A stretch of 51,514 nt of DNA, taken from an uncultured Clostridia bacterium. Its GTDB lineage: Bacteria; Bacillota; Clostridia; TANB77; CAG-508. Positions within the stretch are counted from its first letter, which is position 1. The number at the start of each line of letters is the position of its first letter. Below are positions 44,159 to 51,514 of this stretch, in pieces. The notes under the pieces are model-generated. The model had not been told where the DNA came from, did no database searches, and saw only the letters and a program-made list of their open reading frames with translations. The stretch spans positions 1 through 51,514 of the forward strand of contig CALXKD010000009.1 in assembly GCA_944388795.1 (NCBI GenBank), read 5' to 3'. Position numbers and translations under genes: made by a program.

Positions 44159-44666
44159 TTTTCTTCTCCTCTTCTTTTATTTTTTCTATAAAATACATAC
44201 ATTCTTGTAAACAATCATAATGACATTCTAAAAATGCATTTTTTTCCTTCAGTGTCTTGATTTCTTTTAAGCTTATCCATTTTACAGTTTCTACTTCTTC
44301 TTTTTCTAATTTTAAATTTACCAGTTCTACTTCCTTTTTGGTATAATATATATCTACAAAGCAATCATATGCTCTCTTAGAAAATACCAATTCTATTTTG
44401 CTTTCTTCTAATTGTAATCCTAATTCTTCTTGTACTTCTCTTAAGATAGCATGTACACTCTCCTCTCCTGAAATAACATGACCACCTGTTAATGCCCATT
44501 TTCCATTTTTCTTCTGTGCTCTTTTTTGAATTAAAAATTCATTTTTCTCATTTTGAATGCATATAACAACAATTTGGACATATTTTCCTTCTAATATATT
44601 ACTCTCTTTTGTTGTTACTTCTCCTATTGGTTGTCTATTTTTGTCTACGAAATCTCTCTCCTCCAT
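44151..44666 (-). CDS. NUDIX hydrolase (isopentenyl-diphosphate isomerase-like subgroup)
   Basis: 171 residues. A NUDIX box GGHVISGEESVHAILREVQEELG (about 61-83) has all canonical residues. The preceding EFLIQKRAQKKNGKWALT and the N-terminal DKNRQPIGE resemble the Idi-like NUDIX branch often annotated as NTP pyrophosphohydrolase. Substrate unknown. It is coupled to the Cof-type phosphatase by an 8-base overlap and lies 62 bp downstream of rsmA. Confidence 0.9.
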   Translation of the reverse strand: MEERDFVDKNRQPIGEVTTKESNILEGKYVQIVVICIQNEKNEFLIQKRAQKKNGKWALTGGHVISGEESVHAILREVQEELGLQLEESKIELVFSKRAYDCFVDIYYTKKEVELVNLKLEKEEVETVKWISLKEIKTLKEKNAFLECHYDCLQECMYFIEKIKEEEKKNV

Positions 44667-44728
44667 ATTTCCTCCCAGTATTTTTTTCTCCAGTTTCTTT
44701 TTACAATCTAAAAATTGTATAAATATTT

Positions 44729-45595
44729 TTATTCATCTATCAGTATCTTGTTGGTTATCTCAGCAAAATCCTTTAATGTTAACTTTTCTGCTCTTACGTT
44801 TTCATCTAAATTAAGCTCTTTTAATATTTTTAGTCCCTCCTCTTTATTCATAAATACTTTTGTATTCGTTAAAGCATTTAGCAATGTTTTTCTTCTTTGC
44901 ATAAAGGCACTTTTAATAATTTTAAACATAACCCCTCTACTTTTCACCTCTACTGGCGGTTCTTTTCTTAAGGTCAATTTAATAACTTTTGATGTAACCT
45001 CTGGTTCTGGTATAAAGGAATCATTTGGTACCTCCATAATTCCTTCTGCACTTGCATAATAATATACTGAATATGTAATTGCACCTGTTTCTTTTTCCCC
45101 TGGAATTGCAATTAATCTGTCCGCTACCTCTTTTTGTATCATTACTGTTATACTTTCTAAATCTAATCTGTCTTCTAATAATTTCATAATAATTGGTGTT
45201 GTTATATAATATGGTAAATTGGCTACAATCTTTGCACTTTTAAAACCATTTTTTTCTTTTTCTTCTTTTATTATCTTATTTAATCTTACTTTTAACACAT
45301 CTCCATGAATAACTTCAAAATTCTCGTATAAAGAAAATCTATCTGCTAAGATTTTTATCATTTTTTTATCTAATTCAATACAAATCACTTTTCCTGCATT
45401 TTCTAATAGTTCTTTTGTTAAGGTTCCCAATCCCGGTCCTATCTCAATAACTACATCTTGTTTTGTAATATGACTACTTTCTACAATCTGATCAACCACA
45501 TTTTGATTGATTAAAAAATTTTGTCCTAATGCTTTATTTGCTTTTATTTTATATTTTTTCATTAGGAATTGGGTATCTTCTAAAATATTACTCAT
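44729..45595 (-). CDS. rsmA: 16S rRNA (A1518/A1519-N6)-dimethyltransferase RsmA (KsgA)
   Basis: 288 residues. KANKALGQNFL is the family start. The SAM-binding loop is VVIEIGPGLGTLTKELL, and the catalytic motif is NLPYYIT. The C-terminal helical domain binds 16S helix 45. It makes the conserved m62A pair at the 3' end of 16S rRNA; loss gives kasugamycin resistance. A GTG two codons upstream is in frame, but AAAGGA is spaced best for the ATG at 45595. Divergent from the PBP gene across a 190-bp promoter region. Confidence 0.96.
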   Translation of the reverse strand: MSNILEDTQFLMKKYKIKANKALGQNFLINQNVVDQIVESSHITKQDVVIEIGPGLGTLTKELLENAGKVICIELDKKMIKILADRFSLYENFEVIHGDVLKVRLNKIIKEEKEKNGFKSAKIVANLPYYITTPIIMKLLEDRLDLESITVMIQKEVADRLIAIPGEKETGAITYSVYYYASAEGIMEVPNDSFIPEPEVTSKVIKLTLRKEPPVEVKSRGVMFKIIKSAFMQRRKTLLNALTNTKVFMNKEEGLKILKELNLDENVRAEKLTLKDFAEITNKILIDE

Positions 45596-45786
45596 ATACA
45601 CATTTTCCTTTCTCTTTTTTACATATATATTATATGGTATAGCTATATATTTTTCAACACTTTACATAAATTATTTTTTACTTGATTTATCTCGTATTTT
45701 ATTGTGAAATTTGTGTGTCTTTATTGCTTTTTATCTGTTTTTAATATACAATATACTTGCAAATTTTTAACAAAAGAGGCGAATTT

Positions 45787-48144
45787 ATGGATACAAATAA
45801 AAAAGATATAAAAAATAAAAAACCAAATAAATCTGATAAAAAAAATACAAAAAAACAAACTGTTAACATATCTAAAAACACTAAGAAAAATAATGATTCT
45901 AATGTTATTAGTTTACACCGTAATTTTGATTCTAAAAATCTAATTTATACCCCAAAGTTACGAAATACATTTATTATTATTATTTTAGTTCTTGTTTTAC
46001 TTCTAGGAAGGATTGGCTATTTACAATTTGTAGAAGGTGCCTATTTAACAGAACTAGCTTATCAACAACAAACGATTAACCAAATTCTTAGTCCTAAAAG
46101 AGGAAATATTTATGATTCTACAGGAAAAGCCTTGGCTATTAGTGCTCAAGTAGATACTATAACCATTAATCCTACCAGAATCGTAGGAGATACTGATGAG
46201 GAAACAAAAACTTTAAAAGAAACTGTTGCTAAAGGTCTTTCTGATATATTTGAATTAGATTATAATGAAACATTTGAAAAAGTAAATAGTTCTTCCCAAG
46301 TAGAAACAATTATTAGAAAAGTTGAACAAGAAAAAGTAGATGAATTAGAAGCTTGGATGGATGAAAATGATATATCTGTAGGTATCAACATAGATGAAGA
46401 TACGAAACGATATTATCCTTATGGTGAACTTGCTTCTAGTGTAATTGGTTTTTGTGGAAGTGATAATCAAGGATTAAGCGGAATTGAATCTAAATGGGAC
46501 TCTGTTTTAACTGGTACTCCTGGAAAAATTGTTAGCTCTCAAGATAGTAGCCAAAAAGAAATTCCAAATGCAGAAGAAACTTATATATCTGCTGAAAATG
46601 GTAGTGATATTGCTCTTACAATTGATTTTTATATCCAATCTACTATTGAAAAATACTTGGAACAGGCTGTCGAAAAATATGAATGTGAAGATGGCGGTAA
46701 TGTTATTGTTATGAATCCACAAACTGGTGATATTTTAGGAATGGCATGCTACCCAGATTACGACTTAAACTCACCATATACACCAAATTCTACACTAGCC
46801 AAAACCTATGATTCTTTATCTGCTGAAGAAAAAAATGAAGCCTTATACAAAATGTGGTCTAATAAATCTGTTGCAGAAAGTTATGAACCAGGTTCTACCT
46901 TTAAAATTATTACAGCAAGTGCCGCTTTAGAAGAAGGAATTACCACTACTGATAAAGCTGGAGACTTTTATTGTAAAGGATATGAGGAGGTTGAAGATAG
47001 AACCATTAAATGTTGGAGAGATTATAACCCTCATGGATCTCAAACTTTAAGACAAGCTCTATGTAATTCTTGCAACCCTGCCTTTATCCAATTAGCTCAA
47101 AGAATTACTGCACCTACTTTATATAAATATTATCAAGCTTTTGGATTATTTGAAACAACTAATTCTGGATTATATGGTGAACAAAACAGTATTTTCCATG
47201 ATTTAGATGAAATTGGACCTGTTGAACTTGCCACTTATGCTTTTGGACAAAGATTTCAAGTAACACCTCTTCAAATGATTACTGCTATTTCTTGTGTAGC
47301 AAATGATGGTGTTTTAATGAAACCAAATATTATAAAATCTATTACCAATACAGATACAGGTGCTGTTACCGAAACACAACCTACAGAAGTTAGACAAGTT
47401 ATTTCAAAATCAACTGCTGCACAAGTAAAATCTATGATGGAATCTGTTGTTTTGGAAGGAACTGGTAAAAATGTAGCTGTTTCTGGATATTCTATTGGTG
47501 GTAAATCTGGAACTTCTGAACCTACAGAAGCTAATAAAGATGATGGCTATGTTTCATCATTTGTTGCAATATCTCCTGTTGAAGATACACAAGTTGTCAT
47601 ATTACTTACATTATATGATCCTCAAAATGAAAAATATGGTTACCAAGGAGGTTCTGTGGCAGCACCTGTTGTTTCTCAGATGTTATCTGAAATCTTACCT
47701 TATTTAGAGATTCCTTCTGACTCTATAGAGGAAGATAATAATTCTGAAAACTTAATTACAGTTCCTGATATTCGAAACAAAACAATAACAGAAGCAAAGA
47801 AAATTCTTTCTGATGCTGGATTTACATGTAAGGTTTCTTCTTCTGGAGATGAAAATTCTACTTTAGTCGCAAACCAAAATCCAAAACCAGGTTCAAAGTT
47901 ATCTGCAAATTCTATCATTATGTTATATGGAGAAGATAATACAATAGAAACTTCTGTAAGTGTTCCTGACTTATCTGGGATGAATTTATCTCAAGCAACA
48001 AACGCTTTACGTGCTAAAAATTTAAATATTAGTGTATCTGGTTCAGGAATTGTTACCACACAAGATTATGCAAAAGATGAATTAGTCCCTGAAGGTACCA
48101 TCATCAATGTCACTTTAAAGCCAACATTAACAGATGCACATTAA
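45787..48144 (+). CDS. Class B penicillin-binding protein with two PASTA domains (SpoVD/FtsI type)
   Basis: 785 residues: a Lys/Asn-rich cytoplasmic N-terminus, a membrane helix (about 62-84), a PBP dimerisation domain beginning at SPKRGNIYD, and a transpeptidase domain. The catalytic SxxK is in EPGSTFK near 369, SCN near 427 and KSGT near 573. Two PASTA domains lie at about 657-715 and 723-779. It cross-links peptidoglycan. Two C-terminal PASTA domains and the sporulation setting fit SpoVD (cortex) or the vegetative division FtsI/PBP2B; I cannot separate these. AGAGGC precedes the ATG at 45787. It is outside the leftward division block and read divergently. Confidence 0.93.
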   Translation: MDTNKKDIKNKKPNKSDKKNTKKQTVNISKNTKKNNDSNVISLHRNFDSKNLIYTPKLRNTFIIIILVLVLLLGRIGYLQFVEGAYLTELAYQQQTINQILSPKRGNIYDSTGKALAISAQVDTITINPTRIVGDTDEETKTLKETVAKGLSDIFELDYNETFEKVNSSSQVETIIRKVEQEKVDELEAWMDENDISVGINIDEDTKRYYPYGELASSVIGFCGSDNQGLSGIESKWDSVLTGTPGKIVSSQDSSQKEIPNAEETYISAENGSDIALTIDFYIQSTIEKYLEQAVEKYECEDGGNVIVMNPQTGDILGMACYPDYDLNSPYTPNSTLAKTYDSLSAEEKNEALYKMWSNKSVAESYEPGSTFKIITASAALEEGITTTDKAGDFYCKGYEEVEDRTIKCWRDYNPHGSQTLRQALCNSCNPAFIQLAQRITAPTLYKYYQAFGLFETTNSGLYGEQNSIFHDLDEIGPVELATYAFGQRFQVTPLQMITAISCVANDGVLMKPNIIKSITNTDTGAVTETQPTEVRQVISKSTAAQVKSMMESVVLEGTGKNVAVSGYSIGGKSGTSEPTEANKDDGYVSSFVAISPVEDTQVVILLTLYDPQNEKYGYQGGSVAAPVVSQMLSEILPYLEIPSDSIEEDNNSENLITVPDIRNKTITEAKKILSDAGFTCKVSSSGDENSTLVANQNPKPGSKLSANSIIMLYGEDNTIETSVSVPDLSGMNLSQATNALRAKNLNISVSGSGIVTTQDYAKDELVPEGTIINVTLKPTLTDAH

Positions 48145-48159
48145 TCAAATATAAATCAT

Positions 48160-48202
48160 AAAAGAAGAATGAAAATTTTTATAAATATTTCATTCTTCTT
48201 TT
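48160..48202. terminator. Bidirectional terminator
   Basis: A 15-bp perfect stem, 48160-48174 with 48188-48202, A-rich on one side and T-rich on the other. It separates the PBP gene (plus) from the convergent Rpn-type gene (minus). Confidence 0.88.
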
Positions 48203-48205
48203 GGT

Positions 48206-48835
48206 TTATTCCATTACCTCCTGTCTCCAATATTTTTTTAATAAATCATCTAATTTTTTTATATTCTCACTTTTCTCTATTGCTCTTTCTATATCCTCTC
48301 CTTTTAAATAACTAATCCATGCTTCTTTTAAGTTAATCTCTTTATTTCTATTGACTTTAAATTTGGGCAATTCTAAAATATGAATTTCTAAATAGTCATT
48401 TAATATATCTGTCATTTCTTCCTCTTTTGCTATCATTCTGCTATGATAATTCATTTCTTTTGTAAAAGTAAAATCTAAAATGTTTATGGTTATCGTCTTT
48501 GCCACTTCTCTGTTTTCTTCATATTCTAATTGATTTGTATGAATTTGTGCAAAGTATAGAAACATTTTCGTTAAGATATGTTCTCCATCAATTATCTGTA
48601 TGCCTATATTCAATTCTTCATTTTCTGTCGTTTTAATTCTCAAATCTGCAATTCCAAAATTTTCTTCTGCTGGTAAATTATTTTTCTTTTTTTCTAGATA
48701 AGGATTTATCTGTGCCTCTTCTATATGAAGATCTAATATTACCTCTATAAACTCTTTTAATATATCTATATTCTCTTTTGTATTCAAAACTCTTCTTAAA
48801 ACAAAATTACTTTTGGCTACAAATTTTCTATTCAT
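48206..48835 (-). CDS. Rpn-family PD-(D/E)XK nuclease / putative transposase-like protein
   Basis: 209 residues. The pattern FVLRRVLNTKENIDILKEFIEVIL, then FGIADLRIKTTENEELNIGIQI and TKMFLYFAQIHTNQ, matches the Rpn recombination-promoting nuclease family. The Asp of the PD motif is visible (ADLR), but the place of the usual Glu in EIQ reads GIQ, so activity is uncertain. It is also shorter than typical 280-300-residue members. Such genes are often multicopy in Clostridia and linked to recA-independent recombination or phage defence. It is isolated, with no partner gene; the 245 bp to the left hold only the ispH terminator. Confidence 0.8.
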   Translation of the reverse strand: MNRKFVAKSNFVLRRVLNTKENIDILKEFIEVILDLHIEEAQINPYLEKKKNNLPAEENFGIADLRIKTTENEELNIGIQIIDGEHILTKMFLYFAQIHTNQLEYEENREVAKTITINILDFTFTKEMNYHSRMIAKEEEMTDILNDYLEIHILELPKFKVNRNKEINLKEAWISYLKGEDIERAIEKSENIKKLDDLLKKYWRQEVME

Positions 48836-48993
48836 AAAATATTTTTAGTGCACTAAAATTAACCTCCTTTTTGGACTTTTCTTTTTATTAAATGATGGAA
48901 TTTATGACTTGAACAAAATTCAAAAATAAGTCATAATAGATAGAAATTTCTATTGAAAAAAATTATATAATTTCTTACAGTATACTGTCAAAA

Positions 48994-49017
48994 AAAGAAC
49001 TTGTCAACAAGTTCTTT
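48994..49017 (-). terminator. Terminator of the ispG-ispH unit
   Basis: AAAGAACTTGT (48994-49004) pairs with ACAAGTTCTTT (49007-49017) with a 2-nt apex, followed by eight Ts on the minus strand, about 65 bp past the restored ispH stop. The rest of 48836-49080 shows nothing else. Confidence 0.85.
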
Positions 49018-49080
49018 CTATATTTCTCCACTTTTCATCGCAAAGTTCGACAAAGATAATATACCTTAGTTAAATTAGAG

Positions 49081-49942
49081 TTAAGAGGAAAATTGTTTTA
49101 ATCTTTCAATAACCCCCTCTACGCTTTTCTTTGGAGTTGAAGCCCCTGCCATAATTCCGGACCTTATCATCTGGTTTTATCTTGTCAAGCTCTAATTCTG
49201 TTTCATTTTCTATCAACAAAACGGTTTCACAATATTGTTTGGCAATTTCATTTAATTTTTTCGTATTAGAACTATTTTTTCCTCCAATAACAATCATGCA
49301 ATCCACTTTTTTTGCCATCTCTTCTGTCTCTTTTTGTCTAATTTCTGTTGCTTGGCATATAGTATTTTTTATAACCAATTCTACATTTCTTGGTAATTCA
49401 TTTTTTATCATTTCTTCTATGATATAAAATTTTTCTAAATTATATGTTGTTTGTGAAATTACTAATAATTTTTTGATTTGTGACTTCTCAAGTGCTTCCA
49501 ATGCCTTTATTGTATCATCTTCTTTTTCTATTACAAATTTATTTTCTCCACAATAACTCAATGTTCCTATATTTTCTGGATGCTTTTTATTTCCCAAAAG
49601 AAAGATATAATATCCTTTATTAGCATATTCTTCTGCAATTTGATGAACTTTTAATACTTTTGGACAAGTATAATCTATTAATTCTATCTGGTTTTGTCTT
49701 GCTTCCTCATAAACCTGTTTTGGAATACCATGTGCACGAATAATCGTCTTTCCGTTTGCTTCTCCTATATTTTCAATAAATTGCATTCCTAATTCTTCTA
49801 ATTCTTTAATAACTTCTTGATTATGTACAATTTCTCCTAATCCGTATAAGATTTTATTTTGTTTTAATGCTTCTTTTGCACCATCAACTGCTCTTTTCAC
49901 TCCATAGCAAAAACCAGCTGTCTTTCCTACGATAATTTCCAT
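49081..49942 (-). CDS. ispH: 4-hydroxy-3-methylbut-2-enyl diphosphate reductase IspH, with a +1 frameshift near the C-terminus
   Basis: The last MEP-pathway enzyme, a [4Fe-4S] reductase. Cluster cysteines are Cys12 (GFCYGV), Cys93 (DYTCPK) and Cys196 (NTICQAT). The uninterrupted frame ends at 49106 with an aberrant tail after DDKV. Skipping one C at 49159 (GTC-C-GGA) restores GIMAGASTP, the conserved substrate-binding end, and a stop at 49081, giving 286 residues, the normal length. The in-frame codon at the break is CGG. IspG lies directly upstream and no second copy is visible. As the pathway is usually essential, recoding or a sequence error is more likely than true loss. Confidence 0.92.
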
Positions 49943-49960
49943 ACAAACCTCTTTTCCTTC

Positions 49961-51016
49961 CTATTTTATCATTTCTAAAATTTCTTGCTTTAATACTTCT
50001 ACTATATTTTCCTGTGGCACTTTTTTAATAATTTCACCCTTTTTAAATAATAGTCCCTCTTTCACACCACCTGCTATTCCAATATCTGCTTCTCTTGCTT
50101 CACCAGGTCCATTTACTGCACATCCCATCACAGCAACAGTAATATCTGATTCTATCGTGCTCAAAAATGCTTCTACCTCTTTGGCTATTGGAATTAAGTC
50201 AATCTGTGTTCTTCCACAAGTCGGACAAGCCACTAATGTTGGTACTTTATGATATAAATTACAATCTTTTAATATTTCCTTTGCCACCTTAATTTCCTTC
50301 ACTGGATCATCTGAAAGAGAAACTCTCATAGTATCTCCTATTCCATTTCTTAACATATATCCTAATCCAATACTAGATTTTACAGTTCCACTAAATTCTG
50401 TTCCACTTTCTGTAATTCCTAAATGTAATGGACAATCAAATGCTTTTGCTGCTTCTTCATAACTTTCTATACATAAATCTAAATTAGATGCTTTTAAAGA
50501 AACCAAATAATCCTTAAAATCTAACTTTTCTAATATCTCTATATGTCTTCTTGCACTTTCTACCATTGCCTTTGCTGTTGGTTTTCCATATTGTTCTAAC
50601 AAATCCTTTTCTAAAGAACCTGCATTCACTCCAATTCTAATTGGTATATGATGTTCTTTACATTGATCCACCACTGCTTTTACTTTTTCTTCACTTCCAA
50701 TATTTCCAGGATTAATTCTAACTTTATCAACACCTGCTTTTATAGCCTCTAAAGCAATCTTATAATCAAAATGTATGTCTGCAACAATTGGAATATGAAT
50801 TTGTTTTTTAATTTCTTTTATCGCTTTCGCATCTTCCATATCTAACGCAGCTACTCTAATAATTTCACAACCTGCTTTTTCTAAATCTAATATTTGCTTT
50901 ACAGTTGCCTTCACATCTTTTGTTTTTGTATTACACATAGATTGAATGACTACTTTATTTTGTCCGCCTATTTGTACATCTCCTACCATAACTTTTCTTG
51001 TTTTTGTTCTATCCAT
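49961..51016 (-). CDS. ispG: 4-hydroxy-3-methylbut-2-en-1-yl diphosphate synthase IspG
   Basis: A 351-residue flavodoxin/ferredoxin-dependent MEP-pathway enzyme. A TIM-barrel half ([19 protein letters not shown], then [10 protein letters not shown] and [10 protein letters not shown]) is followed by a [4Fe-4S] domain with cysteines in [11 protein letters not shown] and [12 protein letters not shown]. It converts MEcPP to HMBPP, the substrate of IspH encoded 18 bp downstream. The two form an operon ending at 48994. AAGGAAGG ribosome site. Confidence 0.96.
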   Translation of the reverse strand: MDRTKTRKVMVGDVQIGGQNKVVIQSMCNTKTKDVKATVKQILDLEKAGCEIIRVAALDMEDAKAIKEIKKQIHIPIVADIHFDYKIALEAIKAGVDKVRINPGNIGSEEKVKAVVDQCKEHHIPIRIGVNAGSLEKDLLEQYGKPTAKAMVESARRHIEILEKLDFKDYLVSLKASNLDLCIESYEEAAKAFDCPLHLGITESGTEFSGTVKSSIGLGYMLRNGIGDTMRVSLSDDPVKEIKVAKEILKDCNLYHKVPTLVACPTCGRTQIDLIPIAKEVEAFLSTIESDITVAVMGCAVNGPGEAREADIGIAGGVKEGLLFKKGEIIKKVPQENIVEVLKQEILEMIK

Positions 51017-51052
51017 TTTTAATTCCTTCCTTCTCTATTTTTGTTCGGTTGG

Positions 51053-51198
51053 TGTCCAATTGGGGACGTTTCCTTCTGGGACATTTTTATGTAAAGCTTC
51101 AAAGCATATTTCTAATATTAAGAATATTATATGATTAAAAGTACAGGACTATAAATTTACATAAAAATGTCCCAGAAGGAAACGTCCCCAATTGGACA
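51053..51198. repeat. Dispersed repeat, copies C and D: perfect 43-bp inverted repeat element
   Basis: 51053-51095 is the exact reverse complement of 51156-51198, with 60 bp between. The 43-bp arm is the same family as copies A (25713) and B (30964). Together the arms could form a long hairpin in RNA. There is no coding content. It resembles REP/MITE-type palindromic elements mobilised in trans by Y1 (RAYT) transposases; none is in the window. Confidence 0.85.
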
Positions 51199-51241
51199 AA
51201 AAAGGAAAACATGGATATCTCCAGGTTTTCCCTATCATACT

Positions 51242-51514
51242 TTATTTAGAAGCTATATAATATCCGACTCCTCTTTTAGTTATTAATATTTTTGGTGATG
51301 ACGTATCTTTTTCAATCTTTTCTCTAATTCTTCTTACAGTTACATCTACTGTTCTGATATCTCCATAATACTCATATCCCCAAACTTTTTCTAATAATGT
51401 TTCTCTTGTAACCACTTGTCCTGGTTGTGATGCTAAAAATTTAATAACCTCAAATTCTCTTACTGTTAAATCTATAATTTCTCCTCTAATTTTTACTTCA
51501 AATTTATCTAAATC
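51242..51514 (-). CDS. OmpR/PhoB-type response regulator, C-terminal DNA-binding part (WalR-like)
   Basis: Only the last 90 residues are inside the window. The sequence is a winged helix-turn-helix: GEIIDLTVREFEVIKFL, then LLEKVWGYEYYGDIRTVDV and RGVGYYI. The YYGDIRTVDVTVRRIREKIE stretch is close to WalR (YycF), the essential cell-wall regulator of low-GC Gram-positives, but other OmpR family members cannot be ruled out. The receiver domain and start lie beyond position 51514. Confidence 0.9.
   Translation of the reverse strand, partial: DLDKFEVKIRGEIIDLTVREFEVIKFLASQPGQVVTRETLLEKVWGYEYYGDIRTVDVTVRRIREKIEKDTSSPKILITKRGVGYYIASK

Noticed and set aside
48206-48835. Rpn-type gene considered as part of a mobile element or defence island.
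   Set aside because: No terminal repeats, transposase or defence partner lies nearby. It is a solitary gene between core genes.

Overview
The window comes from an AT-rich, low-GC, spore-forming member of the Clostridia. I base this on A/T-ending codons throughout, purine-rich ribosome binding sites, the sporulation genes spoIIGA, sigE, sigG and ylmC/ymxH, a GerA-type germinant receptor operon, and a lactate dehydrogenase. No prophage or transposase gene is visible. An uncultured gut lineage is likely, but species cannot be read from sequence alone. Most genes lie on the minus strand.

Layout from left to right. At 1-130 there is the end of a structured RNA and a terminator. At 130-7073 is a three-gene surface locus: an LPXTG-type protein, a sortase, and a 1779-residue DUF11-repeat/VWA protein with four 113-residue repeats. 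At 7384-8361 is a cysteine synthase-like enzyme. At about 8548-8740 is an orphan small RNA with a perfect consensus promoter. At 8763-12835 are a U32 peptidase (TrhP-like) and an O-methyltransferase (TrmR-like). These would be the two steps of the tRNA U34 5-methoxyuridine pathway. Between them, on the opposite strand, sits a highly divergent RelA/SpoT-type alarmone synthetase-like gene. From 12918 to 19144 are NUDIX, typA, plsC, cmk, a P-loop/Asp23 fusion and a transglutaminase-like protein. From 19298 to 23540 is a gerA-B-C operon plus a tiny membrane protein. From 23578 to 30652 are rnr, secG, ldh, a DUF4364 regulator, tRNA-Met, a short alaS and ylmC.

From 30.9 to 45.6 kb lies a conserved division and sporulation block, transcribed leftwards: rsmA, NUDIX, Cof, VOC, a broken HAD gene, ldcA, murA, divIB/ftsQ, two DUF881 genes, sbp, ftsA, ftsZ, spoIIGA, sigE, an XRE regulator, sigG. 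A PASTA-domain class B PBP (45787-48144) is read the other way. The right end has an Rpn-type nuclease gene, ispH, ispG, a perfect 43-bp inverted-repeat element, and the C-terminal part of a WalR-like response regulator.

Two signals stand out. (1) gerAB and ispH are each broken by one extra C directly before a GGA glycine codon, so an in-frame CGG codon sits at the break. By my manual scan CGG is otherwise almost absent from coding frames here; the only other two are in the XRE gene. Skipping the C restores full-length conserved proteins in both cases. This is compatible with +1 frameshifting at a hungry CGG codon, but also with assembly error or real mutation. (2) The RelA/SpoT-like protein keeps the catalytic residues but carries two large insertions, and it lies behind a pair of 21-bp inverted dyad sites.
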